Shown: one piece after another, positions 9,441-20,742 of the stretch | How positions within the stretch are numbered: position 1 is the stretch's first letter | Layout: each line of letters opens with the position of its first letter | Assembly (NCBI GenBank): GCA_036571765.1 | Contig: BROE01000013.1 | Location: forward strand, 13,680,645-13,744,644 | Direction: 5' to 3' | From: Plecoglossus altivelis | Taxonomy: Eukaryota; Chordata; Actinopteri; Osmeriformes; Plecoglossidae | Length of the DNA: 64,000 nucleotides | Made by a program: the position numbers and the translations under genes | The notes under the pieces: generated by a model | Databases searched by the model: none | Seen by the model: only the letters and a program-made list of their open reading frames with translations | Told to the model about the DNA's origin: nothing

Positions 9441-11317
9441 CAGACACTCCAGTATTAAACAGAGGTTAATTTTGCATCTGAGACTCAAGATGTCTCTGCA
9501 GTATCAGTGTGAGGTTCAGAGAGGAGCTGTTTGTTTGTCATACTCACCACAGTGCGTCTGACAGAGATTGACCAATGCTGTGGCACATTTCAGTGCCCTG
9601 CTCACAACCCAGCATGTTTTCAGGCAGGTTTGCGAAAATATATGCGGACATTAGCAATGCAGATGTACACATCTTATATAAATAAAATGTAATGAAATAT
9701 GTACTTTCTAGGAAGTAAAAAACCAGATCACACCCGAATCTACTCAAGGATAAATCTGGATCTAACTGGATAATAGATGATCATTGCAACCATGTAGGTA
9801 GTAGGGAAGGCAGGCATTTCTGCACTTAAACGGAGCTTGGGTTAGATAAACAAAAGACAACAGGCTTTAATGACGGTCTTTCTAATTAGCAGCTGTCCTG
9901 TCCCAGGCTGGAGGGAGAGTTAAGGCTAATCTCTTGGAACACAGAATGTCTTTACACAACATGACGCAACAACAATCAGACTTAGAGATGCTGGTTTGAA
10001 ACTGGCTAGAAGACTAACTCTTACAGATGGACAACGTTTCCTGTATTTGTTGTAACTCTACACATCTTTTAGAGTTCAAGTAAATAAAAAATACCCATTA
10101 CAAAAAAGGAATTATAATAGGACATACATTGATGCTAGTTGAGTCTTACATAGAGGTTACCAGATACATAGTCCATGCTAAAGTCAAATGTTAGTGTTGA
10201 GAGATGCTGTTGGTTGTGATAGGAGCCTCAGAGACACAGAGTGGGCCTGATGCTGCCATAATCATGATGAATGGGAGCACGAACCCATGTCACCAGCCCC
10301 TCCACACTTGATGAATGGTCTAATATACTCTTATTTAGCCAAAAAGAGAGCAATGATAGATTTTCTGAGATGCAGTAATAATCCACATAATATGCATTTC
10401 AAGTTTATTAGGTGGATGAGTTTTTTTTTTCCTTCTCTCTCTCTCTCTCTCTCTCTTTACCTTACTCCTGTCCTCAGTATATATAAAAGCACAATTAACT
10501 GGTCAATGTATACATTTCCACTTTTGTTAACCAGTTAACAATGCCATGTGACAGTAGGATCATCTTAAGGATAATTTTTTCCAGGATCAGTATTATGCCG
10601 ATTAAAAAAATCCTGAAACATGCACCATTTTATTTTAATTTTTTGTATTGTTGTACATTTTGTCCCTCCACAGACAAAATGCATAGCTACAATATATGAC
10701 ACAAAGGTGATATAAATGTCTATAAAAATTGCTGGTAAAAACAGTCAGTTCATAAAGCATTAATAAGTGTCTGTAAGACACTTCTAAGTGTCTGGAGTGT
10801 CAGGACACAGCTATAAAAGGAGGCATACTGCCATGCAGAGCACACATGGCACCAGCCCTCCACACGCAGCTCCATTCTTTACGGCTCTGGCCAATGGCGA
10901 CATACCTGTAAGAGATATTTGCAGCATATAAGACATAACATCAGTAAATTTACACATAATGGGACTTTTATGAAATTGCTGTGATTCATAAAATCCCAGC
11001 GAGTGCAGATGAAGTAAGCGCTCCCAGCAAGACCAAGGGAAGGAGGAGGAGAGGGTGGTGAGAAAGGGAAGCTTGACAGAGCAGGACAACTGTTCCATCA
11101 AAGAGACAATTCATGTGATAGAAAAGAAACCTAATAACCTTGGTGTATTACTGTAAGTGGCTTGTGTTGTCTTTACCTACTATGTTCTTTGCAGTGTGCT
11201 AATTCTTGGCTTGTTTCTCAGGCGTATGTCTGGTCTCAAAGTCAACATGGATACAGCACAATGATTCTTAAACAGGGGAGAGAGAGAACAGAGGGATGAT
11301 GTTGAAGCACAAAGATG
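9441..11317. other. Unique intergenic DNA
   Basis: About 1.9 kb without long repeats apart from a (CT)n run at 10432-10457. The part at 9830-10000 has AATTAGCAGCTGTCC and other homeodomain/E-box cores and could be an enhancer, but nothing decisive is visible. I see no exon with a plausible acceptor, open frame and donor. Confidence 0.45.
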
Positions 11318-11775
11318 TGGAGTTAGAAGAGAGAGAAGGGGAGATGGAGTTAGAATAGAGAGAAGGAGGGATGGAGTTAGAAGAGAGAGAAGGGGAGATG
11401 GAGGTAGAAGAGAGAGAAGGAGAGATGGAGTTAGAATAGAGAGAAGGGGAGATGGAGTTAGAATAAAGTGAAGGGGAGATGGAGGTAGAAGAGAGTGAAG
11501 GGGAGATGGAGGTAGAAGAGCAAGAAGGGGAGATGGAGTTAGAAGAGAGAGAAGGAGAGATGGAGGTAGAAGAGAGAGAAGGGGAGATGAAGTTAGAAGA
11601 GAGAGAAGGGGAGATGGAGGTAGAAGAGAGAGAAGGGGAGATGGAGGTAGAAGAGAGAGAGAAGGAGAGATTAAGTTAGAAGAGAGAGAAGAGATGAAGT
11701 TAGAAGAGAGAGAAGGAGAGATGGAGGTAGAAGAGAGAGATGGAGAGATGGAGTTTGTAGAGAGAGAAGGGGTTT
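11318..11775. repeat. 27-bp purine minisatellite (about 17 units)
   Basis: Tandem 27-bp units of the form GGAGATGGAGTTAGAAGAGAG plus AGAAGG, with GTTAGAA/GGTAGAA alternatives. Since 27 is a multiple of 3, frames stay open as 9-residue repeats (209 codons on the minus strand, 66 on the plus); these are not genes. Confidence 0.95.
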
Positions 11776-12180
11776 GTTGAGGCTTCCATGCAAGTGTTTT
11801 TAAAGCCATACGATCTGTCTTTAATTACAAAGACAAAGATCTCTATTAGACCTCTGCTTTTCTCACTTTCTTTATTTTACTCTCATAATGAGCGTTCCTG
11901 TTTCGTCCTCCTACCGTGTTTCTGTATTTGTGTCACATGCATTTTTTCATGTAAATTACAGAATGATTTAAAAACTTTAAATGGTCTGCCACAATCCATG
12001 GGTTGGATAGAATTAATTGCGTCTGTGACAGATGATGTCAGCCGGTGCTGACGTTAGGTCATTAAGTGCTGCACACGGCGTAATGAGGTAGACATGGTCG
12101 CTCACGATTGGAGGAGTGTTGTTTACAGAGCTGCAGAGGTTGCCTGCTGCTATTTGCTCTTCTCTGAAAAAGAGAAACCT
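11776..12180. promoter_or_regulatory. Candidate regulatory element with CRE/nuclear-receptor-like sites
   Basis: Unique sequence after the minisatellite. Around 12020-12110 it contains CAGATGATGTCAGCC, GCTGACGTTAGGTCATTAAG and GGCGTAATGAGG. TGACGT is a CREB/ATF half site and AGGTCA a nuclear-receptor half site (known motifs). Their clustering in otherwise unique DNA is suggestive only. Confidence 0.25.
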
Positions 12181-12184
12181 TCCT

Positions 12185-12415
12185 GTCTCAAAGACGAGAA
12201 CGAGAGGGAGGGAACGAGGACGAGACGGCGAGGGAGACACAGGAAGCGCGGGAGAGGGACGAGACGGAGAGACGAGGGGAGAGAAAACGGAGACAGAGAG
12301 GGAAGGGGAGACGAGAGACAAAGACAACGAGCGCGAGGAAGAGGGATGTAGATAGAGATTAGGATGCAGGGAAGGTAAAGGAAGAGGGGGAAGAACAGAA
12401 AAAGAAACACTACTT
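12185..12415. repeat. Polypurine GA/GGA tract
   Basis: A/G-rich sequence with scattered C, giving Arg/Glu-rich frames on the plus strand and Ser/Pro/Leu frames on the minus. No coding evidence. Confidence 0.8.
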
Positions 12416-12448
12416 CCCCCCCCCCCCCCCTCCCTCCCTCCCCCCCCC
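12416..12448 (-). other. C-run cluster; G-quadruplex motif on the minus strand
   Basis: Fifteen C bases, then TCCCTCCCT and a nine-base C-run. On the minus strand this gives four or more G-runs with one-base loops, an ideal quadruplex pattern; the plus strand could form an i-motif. Run lengths may be inexact. Confidence 0.7.
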
Positions 12449-14395
12449 AACAACATCGCCCAGCAGTCTGGGCTGGAACGGCAGTGGATGTGACACTTTG
12501 AAAAAGTCTAAACATGTAAATCAAAAATAGTTTGGGCCTTAATGGATCTGTTATAGCACATCTATCCCAGACAACCCTGTCCAACGCCACAGCAAGCGGC
12601 AGTCCTGTCGCCAGGATGATGTTTACAATAATGGAGAGAGGCAGTCCAATCTCTCCAAACACGCCAGGCCCCACGGAGCCACCTCCTCTCAACCCTTTGC
12701 CACATTTGAAAAGAGATGAGGTTGAAAACAGCTCTAACTCTGCGTACGAGGCTGCAGGAGAGAGACAGGAAGAGAGAGAGGCACTTCACAGATGTACATC
12801 AGATACCATTTCACCTTGGCAGGGCGCTTGTCAAAATCGAGAAATATCACACGGGTGTTGTTTTTTCTCTCTCTGCCTCCCTCTCTCCCCTCTGTGTAAC
12901 TGTGTTTTGTACCCTCAGGGTGTCACACACACACACACACACACATACACACACTTATGTTAGGGCCAAATATTCTCATCCTACTTGCTGACAGTAGATA
13001 GAGTGAGGTCCGCACACCTACAGCACACAGCTGTGACCTGAGGGAACAGTTTAGAGAAGACAGATACATCTGCAGTGGCAGCTGTTTTTCATTTGTTATT
13101 TGTTTGTCCTTGCATTGGCACATGTTAAAAAAAACGGAACTACTTGACTAATGTCAGTTGACATCATATTCACTGAACACAAGGCTGTCAGAATCTCTTC
13201 CAAGCTTTTCTGACTACGTGGATCGGATGGGTTACTGAACAGTTGGAAATACAGCTGATCTGGATTTCCCAGGTAGATATTCTAAGAACAAGGCTCCTCT
13301 GCATCCTTAGGTTGAGTTATCTATAAAACTTGAAATGCTTGTGGGGTTTTTTAAACAGTAATGTCCTCAAACACAGACACCCACCCACGCATACATGATC
13401 ACAGATAAATACAAAATGACTAGACAGTTCTTATAAAATAAGTGTGAATCACAGAAATCAAAACAAAACAACCTCCGTTTGTTTGCCTGTGTACAGAGAG
13501 CAGGGAATGTGTTAACGTGCTTGACAAGAGCTTAACGAGCTGGATTTTTTTCTTCGGTTTCTTCAAAATAAAAGTCCAAGCAGTATAGTCGACTGTACGT
13601 GATGTTACCGCACCAGAGTAAGTCTACAGTAGGATACTAAGGTTCAGGAATAATGATGTGGGCTGGTGACCTTTCATGTGAACCAGGAAAAATACTCACC
13701 CAAGTGCTATGGGACAGGTTGAGGAAGGTCAAGTGACTAATGTGTGTGTGTCATATGTGGTGTGTGCGGCATGTGTTGTGTATGTGTGTGGCATTGTGGG
13801 TATGTACATGGGAGGACTGGTCTGAGCTAGACTGAATTAGATTGCAAAACTACCTCTCTGCCCTCTTAGCATCTTAACCCCCACCTCACCTCTAGGCTTC
13901 TAAGAATGCCTGTTCTTTACAATTGCAGGACAGTCCCTGAACCCTCTGACTCATGACCCATGACCCTCAGCACTATCACTGCAGCGTAAACAGCCAGGTG
14001 AGCTTCCTCTTCACTTGAAACTCTAGCAAAAAAAAGACAAATAAAAAACCAAGATGGAGGAGGAGCACTTGGGCAGGAAGGTGAACAATAGGAAATCACA
14101 TCAGTGTGCTCAAACCTGTGGAGACCCCAGTGGTGTGAGGGCTGGAGGCCTGGAGGGCAGGAGGGCAGGAGGGCTGGATGGATGGAGGGATGGATGGATG
14201 AAGGGCTGGATGGCTGGAGGGATGGAGGGCTGTGATCTGTGATCCTCAGATGGTGGCTGGGAGGTGAGAAGTGGAAATATGTGAAGTTCATTTCATAAAA
14301 AAGTGGATGGTGATTCTGCTGACGAGTAGGAGGATGAAAAAGGTTAATTGGGCTATTATATCCTGCTGTAGTTTTTGAGGGATTTATAGATGTCC

Positions 14396-14398
<3 letters not shown>
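12449..14398. other. Unique intergenic DNA with minor repeats
   Basis: Holds an (AC)n run at 12925-12955, a short TG run at 13741-13790 and a GGAT/GGCT-type tetranucleotide stretch at about 14135-14235. The remainder is single-copy. The 143-codon frame at 12532-12963 runs into the AC repeat and resembles no known protein. Confidence 0.5.

Positions 14399-14446
<48 letters not shown>
14399..14446. repeat. (TC)24 microsatellite
   Basis: Perfect TC dinucleotide run. It accounts for the Arg/Glu string in the minus-strand frame crossing it. Confidence 0.97.
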
Positions 14447-14451
<5 letters not shown>

Positions 14452-14939
14452 GGACTAGTCTGGAAACTAAATTGTCTACGTCCGTAACACATGCATATTG
14501 ACTGGAGCCGTACGTGTCATCTGTAGAATGGATTGATACAAACCTTGCTGCTCTCCCTCATTTACCAGGAAAGTCGCATAAATATCAGACAGGTAAAGTC
14601 ACTTTTCAAAAGGAATCGTTTGTCCATAACCTTGAGTTGACCCAATGCTCCATCTGATATCATTAGTTTTAATGGTCCTGTGGTTATCAGTGGCACCACA
14701 ATGAGCCAATCGATGCTGCCGTAATCTATCAACAGGAAGTAGTGGAGTTGCATAGAACAATTGGTAAACAAACGCATGGAGGACCCATTATAATTATTGG
14801 ATGAGGAGGATGACTACTGAATGTGTCCATCCATTCAGCACCCAGGTTGTGCACCACAGTATGTAATGTTAGTGTAATTGGACAGCCATCACACTGCTTG
14901 GAGCAAAAGACTTAGAGTCCATAGCGGCAAGATGTAATG

Positions 14940-15200
14940 AGCGTGATGGTAAACAAGCATGCTGACAGCGCCGACGTAAACAAACAAACCATCTCCTCCG
15001 TCAGTTTGAAAAACTTTTGCCCTTGGCACGCTCGCTCGCGCCCCGAAAATGCGCATGCAGACACGTTCACGTGCTTGAAATGACACATATTTACAATCGC
15101 GCGCATGCGCGCGCACCCGTGTTTGAAACGTGATCTCGCGTGTGCACTCTTGCGCACAAACGGCACCCCTCCGCACACACACGCAAGCACACGGTCCTTC
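14940..15200. promoter_or_regulatory. CpG cluster with NRF1-like palindrome, FOX and E-box sites
   Basis: A CpG-dense island in CpG-poor surroundings. It contains a perfect 14-bp palindrome, GCGCGCATGCGCGC, at 15099-15112 whose core GCGCATGCGC is the NRF1 consensus. A second TGCGCATGC lies at 15050-15058, the E-box CACGTG is near 15068, and GTAAACA forkhead sites occur at 14949 and 14976. Alternating purine-pyrimidine sequence could adopt Z-DNA. It could be an unannotated or alternative promoter; no TATA box or clear exon is visible. Confidence 0.35.
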
Positions 15201-15420
15201 TGTTAGTGAGAGGATGGAAGACAGAAGAGGAAGCCTTGTTGGTTTCACACCAGAGAGTGGCCCCTTGATTACAGACCACTCATTTGTTATGCTCTCTGGC
15301 AAATCAGTGGCCATTCACATGACAAATACACTGGTAAAAAAATGAACAGCTGTCACTGTGTGATGTGTTAATTTCCTGACAGGCTGAGCAGTGAAACCAA
15401 TTACTGATTTAAGGGCAGGG
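15200..15420. promoter_or_regulatory. Candidate conserved non-coding element
   Basis: Non-repetitive sequence adjoining the CpG cluster with CCCCTTGATTACAGACC, GAACAGCTGTCACTG and CCAATTACTGATTTAAG. E-box and homeodomain cores sit at regular intervals and there are no long frames. Conservation must be tested. Confidence 0.3.
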
Positions 15421-15529
15421 AGAGAGAGCCCCTCTGCACAGCCTCATTAAACTGCTTCAAGACTAAAAGGATAAAAGCAAAACAAGGAGAGAAGAGGAGG
15501 CGAAGGGGAGTGCAGGGAGGTGGGGGAAG

Positions 15530-15960
15530 GTGCAGGAGAACGTCACGAGCAAGATAAGTTTCCAATTCTCTTCCTCGCTCCTCCACTCGCTTCTCTCTTT
15601 CTGTCTCGTTCTGTCTCTTTCAGTCCCTCTCTCTCTCTCTTCTCCTCCTCCTAACATCTTCTTCTCCTCGTCATCGTCTCTCTCTCCTCTCTCACTCTCT
15701 CTCTCTCTCTCTCGTCGTCTCTCTCTCTCACTCTCTCTATCTCTCTCTGTCACACCCCACCTCTGACAACAGTTCAGAGGTCCTGCCCTCGTCCTTCCCT
15801 CGACAGGCTCTCTCCCTCTCTTCTACTCATCCTTCTCCTTCATCCGGGACTTCTTGCCCCCACCCCTCACGCGCCTTCCTCGCCCTGCATCCGCCCTCCC
15901 TGCCCCCCTCTGTTCCTTCTTCACCTCCTTCCTCATCGAGCCTCTCACCTGTCCCTGCTC
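15530..15960. repeat. CT-rich pyrimidine tract leading into duplication
   Basis: C/T-rich sequence with TC runs at about 15690-15745. Its right part (about 15900-16061) is a poor-quality match to 17465-17623, with several indels, directly beside the perfect duplicate. Confidence 0.8.
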
Positions 15961-16061
15961 TGGCCTATCTGCCGATGACTAACCTCTGGTTGTGACTCTG
16001 TACTTACAAACCAGAAGGAAGAGAGAGGAAGTGTGAGAGAGGGAGACGAAAGAAGATAAGT

Positions 16062-17464
16062 TCTGAGAATCTCGAGTACGAATGTCAAAAAGGTGTCATT
16101 TTACCCCAGGTGCCTTCTGCCTCCAACCCACATTATGAAGGTAAACTGAAGTCTAGACAGAACCTCAGAGGACAGTGGATCCAAGCTGCTCGTCTGCAGG
16201 TTCCCCCCCCCCACTCTTTAGGGTTCTCTAAGTTCTGACTGCACTACAGAAGCTATTTTTAGAGCAAAACAACACATGAGCATCGGCATCACTCTGCAGG
16301 TCTGGAGATCACATGACTGACAAGCAGATGTACTGTATGAGACTTGGGTAACCAAGATAGATTAGGCATTATAGTTTGATGGTTGTTACTTGTCTGCGAT
16401 GTAAAGAATCTGAAGAACTGGGGGGGGCTGCTTTGTTTAGAAAAAGATCATTATTTTACATTTCTTGACATCAAACACGTTGAATCTCCCTGCGGATGTC
16501 CGTGGCTTCGCATTTTGCACAGTTTGGGTTTTTCAAATGTATTTATACAAACTGGCAAAAATAAACATATTATTTTTTTGATAACTTGATGAAAGAGATA
16601 AAAATACTCATAAAAAGAGTAGAACATGTTTTTTGATCCGAGGGTTTCACTCTCATCTCAGTGTGAAAACAACATTTTCCCTCATATGTTCATACAATGA
16701 AATATGATTAAATATGGAGATCTGCAATTTGACCGCTAAACACGTTTATGAACATTCTTTGTTAATTACAGACCACAGACCACCAATTACGGATCAAATT
16801 ACATGTTGCATTATTCCTGAGATGGTGATCAGAATGTTTGACCTCTTATGCCCAGGATCAGATATTGACTTGATCGTGATTGTCTTTATATCATTATACA
16901 GGGTAAGGATACATAAGTCAGAGCTGGCTTTGTTGGTGTGTCACACATTTTCAGCCATGTAACAGGAACATCACTTTCAGTCCTCAGACTGCAACAGTAC
17001 GCTGGGTTAGAACATGACTTCTGTTGACGTCCACCTTCGTGATGTTCTCCTCTACCATCTCCTTCAGCTTCCTGAGGCCTCAGGAACGTGGTAAGGATGG
17101 CCCCTCTTCCAGCCGAGGAGGTTCCGAGAGGGGAGAAGCTGGTATTGACTTGTGCCTCTCAGGGTTTCCGCATGGCTGCTTGTCTGATCATGCTATTGAC
17201 ACGGAGCCCCTAGCTGCCCTGGCTGGAGCAGAGATGTTGGAGCTTGATTTGATTAATTGAGGGCTGAAAAGGGGCGAACCCTGCTATGGACATAGAATAC
17301 ACATGTTGTTAAGTTGCTGCAACAGTGCTCCGTGCAGACAGACGTTATTCTGACTCGACCTGGTGTTGCCCATAACTTGCTGTGGTGGTTGGGGTGGTGA
17401 CTGGAGGTCGCATGTGAACCAGGATTGCTCTCTATTGGACCATTGAGGAAATATGCTCGGCATC
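16062..17464 (+). repeat. 1.4-kb exact tandem duplicate, copy 1
   Basis: By reading, this segment is identical to 17624-19026 at a constant offset of 1,562, including homopolymers (ten C at about 16203, eight G at about 16420). It holds AT-rich unique DNA, a short frame at 16714-16962 and a CpG/CT section at 17024-17260; all frames recur unchanged in the second copy and none is recognisable. After GGCATC copy 1 runs into a C-homopolymer and CT-rich DNA, whereas copy 2 continues into unique sequence. Confidence 0.93.
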
Positions 17465-17623
17465 CCCCCCCCCCTCTGTTCCTTCTTTCACCCCTCCTCT
17501 CGAGCCTCTCACCCTGTCCCTGCTCTGCCTAATCTGCCGATGACACCTCTGGTGTGACTCTGTATTACAAACCCAGAGGAAGAGAGAGGAAGTGTGAGAG
17601 AGGGAGAGAAAGAAAGATGAACG
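17465..17623. repeat. Degenerate junction between exact duplicates
   Basis: C-run followed by CT-rich and GA-rich sequence that imperfectly repeats about 15900-16061, with missing or extra bases. A noisy junction beside perfect flanks is the signature expected of a gap-filling or overlap error. Confidence 0.85.
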
Positions 17624-19026
17624 TCTGAGAATCTCGAGTACGAATGTCAAAAAGGTGTCATTTTACCCCAGGTGCCTTCTGCCTCCAACCCACATTATGA
17701 AGGTAAACTGAAGTCTAGACAGAACCTCAGAGGACAGTGGATCCAAGCTGCTCGTCTGCAGGTTCCCCCCCCCCACTCTTTAGGGTTCTCTAAGTTCTGA
17801 CTGCACTACAGAAGCTATTTTTAGAGCAAAACAACACATGAGCATCGGCATCACTCTGCAGGTCTGGAGATCACATGACTGACAAGCAGATGTACTGTAT
17901 GAGACTTGGGTAACCAAGATAGATTAGGCATTATAGTTTGATGGTTGTTACTTGTCTGCGATGTAAAGAATCTGAAGAACTGGGGGGGGCTGCTTTGTTT
18001 AGAAAAAGATCATTATTTTACATTTCTTGACATCAAACACGTTGAATCTCCCTGCGGATGTCCGTGGCTTCGCATTTTGCACAGTTTGGGTTTTTCAAAT
18101 GTATTTATACAAACTGGCAAAAATAAACATATTATTTTTTTGATAACTTGATGAAAGAGATAAAAATACTCATAAAAAGAGTAGAACATGTTTTTTGATC
18201 CGAGGGTTTCACTCTCATCTCAGTGTGAAAACAACATTTTCCCTCATATGTTCATACAATGAAATATGATTAAATATGGAGATCTGCAATTTGACCGCTA
18301 AACACGTTTATGAACATTCTTTGTTAATTACAGACCACAGACCACCAATTACGGATCAAATTACATGTTGCATTATTCCTGAGATGGTGATCAGAATGTT
18401 TGACCTCTTATGCCCAGGATCAGATATTGACTTGATCGTGATTGTCTTTATATCATTATACAGGGTAAGGATACATAAGTCAGAGCTGGCTTTGTTGGTG
18501 TGTCACACATTTTCAGCCATGTAACAGGAACATCACTTTCAGTCCTCAGACTGCAACAGTACGCTGGGTTAGAACATGACTTCTGTTGACGTCCACCTTC
18601 GTGATGTTCTCCTCTACCATCTCCTTCAGCTTCCTGAGGCCTCAGGAACGTGGTAAGGATGGCCCCTCTTCCAGCCGAGGAGGTTCCGAGAGGGGAGAAG
18701 CTGGTATTGACTTGTGCCTCTCAGGGTTTCCGCATGGCTGCTTGTCTGATCATGCTATTGACACGGAGCCCCTAGCTGCCCTGGCTGGAGCAGAGATGTT
18801 GGAGCTTGATTTGATTAATTGAGGGCTGAAAAGGGGCGAACCCTGCTATGGACATAGAATACACATGTTGTTAAGTTGCTGCAACAGTGCTCCGTGCAGA
18901 CAGACGTTATTCTGACTCGACCTGGTGTTGCCCATAACTTGCTGTGGTGGTTGGGGTGGTGACTGGAGGTCGCATGTGAACCAGGATTGCTCTCTATTGG
19001 ACCATTGAGGAAATATGCTCGGCATC
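17624..19026 (+). repeat. 1.4-kb exact tandem duplicate, copy 2
   Basis: Second copy of 16062-17464. It leads into single-copy DNA at 19027 (AAAAAACCACAAG), so this copy is joined to the true right flank. Confidence 0.93.
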
Positions 19027-19365
19027 AAAAAACCACAAGTTGGATTTAACATGACTGACGCAAACCCAACTGACCCGCAGACCATTATCTCAGAATCATC
19101 ACAGCATTTGGCTATGTGTGGGCATGCATGTGTGTGTTTGTGTGCGCGAGCGTGTGTGTTGTAAGCAGGGTGTGGGTGTGTAATGCATGCAGCGGTGCAG
19201 TTGCGCGCAGGACGCTAGACAGGCCGATCACGCTGTGATTTATGAGGCTGACCGCTGCCTGCATCTCTCAGGCTAATGGCACATACACTAAAGTCATTGA
19301 TTTGTATGAGTGGCCTCCGTTCTTCATCTATCACAATTTAACGTAAGAGTTTAATGTAAGAGTTT
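19027..19365. other. Unique intergenic DNA with TG patch
   Basis: Single-copy sequence with a TG/CG-containing patch at 19115-19165 and a CpG-containing part at 19190-19250. Nothing recognisable as a gene. Confidence 0.5.
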
Positions 19366-19369
19366 GCAA

Positions 19370-19970
19370 TGCAGAGGTAGAGGAGGAGAATGCAGGAGGA
19401 GGGAGCAGGGGAGAGGAAGCGAGGGGGAAGATATTCTACAAAGGTGTGAGGAAGAGGATGGGAGGAGAGGGGCTACAGTGTACCACAGAGGGAGTGGCAG
19501 AGGACAGGAGGAGGAGGGAGGAGGAGAACAGGAGAAGGAGGTAGGAGGAGGAGGAGGAAAGGAGGAGGAGGGAGGAGAAGGAGGAGGAAAGGAGGAAGTA
19601 GGAGAAGGAGGAGGACAAGAGGAGGAGGGAGGAGAAGGAGGAGGACAGGAGGAGGTAGGAAAAGGCGGAGGACTGGAGAAGGAGATAGGAGAAGGAGGAG
19701 GAAAGGAGGAGGTAGGAGAAGGAGGAGGACAAGAGGAGGAGGTAGGAGAAGGAGGAGGACAGGAGGAGGAGGTAGGAGAAGGAGGAGGACAGGAGGAGGA
19801 GGTAGGAGAAGGAGGAGGACAAGAGGAGGAGGTAGGAGAAGGAGGAGGAGAGGAGGAGGAGGTAGGAGAAGGAGGAGGACAGGAGGAGGTAGGAAAAGGC
19901 GGAGGACTGGAGGAGATAGGAGAAGGAGGAGGACAGGAGGAGGATGGAGGAGAGGAACAGAAGGAGGAGA
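19370..19970. repeat. 600-bp GGA-rich polypurine minisatellite
   Basis: Nearly pure A/G sequence of GGAGGA units. The section 19735-19880 is a clear 30-bp tandem (GGTAGGAGAAGGAGGAGGAC plus AGGAGGAGGA). Such strand asymmetry favours triplex (H-DNA) and GGA-type G-tetrad structures. Frames of 213 (plus) and 235 (minus) codons are Glu/Gly and Ser/Pro strings. Confidence 0.95.
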
Positions 19971-20445
19971 GGGGCCTCCGATTCATGAAACCAACTGATT
20001 CATGAGTCATTTGCTGCTTCTTTAATGTCTCCTCTTCTATGTTTATGTAAATGCCCATGGAATCAGGACGCTGTGTTCAATAAAGCAGATAATGGCAGCA
20101 AGCAGATGAGCACTAGGGCTTTACTTCTGCTTCACTACAGAGACAAGGAGAGGAGGAAGGAAGAAAGCCATTCAAAATGGAGGCTTCTCATAAGGATGTT
20201 TCGTTTGTAATTTTGAACGCACTTGTTCTATGATAACGGATGAGCAGTCATAGATAGATGCTTTGAACAGATGGAACTGCTTATGAATTTGCGACGATGA
20301 GAAGATAGCAGGAGACTAGATTGTGTAGAGATTAAATATCAGTCAAAATGTAGTGCACTCATAACACAATATGAAAATACTTTAGACTTTATCTATGGCT
20401 GTCTTTCTCTGTCTCTCTCTCTTATCTTTCTCTTTGTGTCCACCA
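19971..20445. other. Unique intergenic DNA
   Basis: Single-copy, mildly AT-rich sequence. I see no exon, promoter or RNA gene. Confidence 0.5.
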
Positions 20446-20447
20446 CA

Positions 20448-20560
20448 CTCAGACACACACACACACTCACACACTCACGCATACTCATACACACACACAC
20501 AAACACGCACGCACACACGCACGCACACACACACACGCGCACATACACACACACACAGAC
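20448..20560. repeat. (AC)n compound microsatellite
   Basis: AC-rich run with frequent TC, GC and AT interruptions. Confidence 0.95.
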
Positions 20561-20718
20561 TCCAGTTCTGCTCATCCTGTTCCTGTGTGTTCTGCGTGCC
20601 TCCTCTCACTCCCCCCCCCCCTCTCACAGGAAGTGCTGAGTTTTGACCCGGCTGGTTTTAAATCAGCCTGAGCACAGGAAGGAGCCCCCTCCAGGAGGAG
20701 AACAAGATGGATGGCCTT

Positions 20719-20742
20719 GGGGGGGGGGGGGGGGGGGGGGGG
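20719..20742. repeat. Poly(G) homopolymer, 24 bases
   Basis: An uninterrupted run of 24 G on the plus strand, preceded by GGCCTT and followed by ATATGTC. Runs this long are rare and unstable; the true length is uncertain. Confidence 0.9.

Noticed and set aside
11180..11809. 209-codon minus-strand Ser/Leu/Pro-rich frame
   Set aside because: Translation of the 27-bp minisatellite; the opposite strand is equally open.
19351..20058. 235- and 213-codon frames on opposite strands
   Set aside because: Artefact of the GGA polypurine tract.
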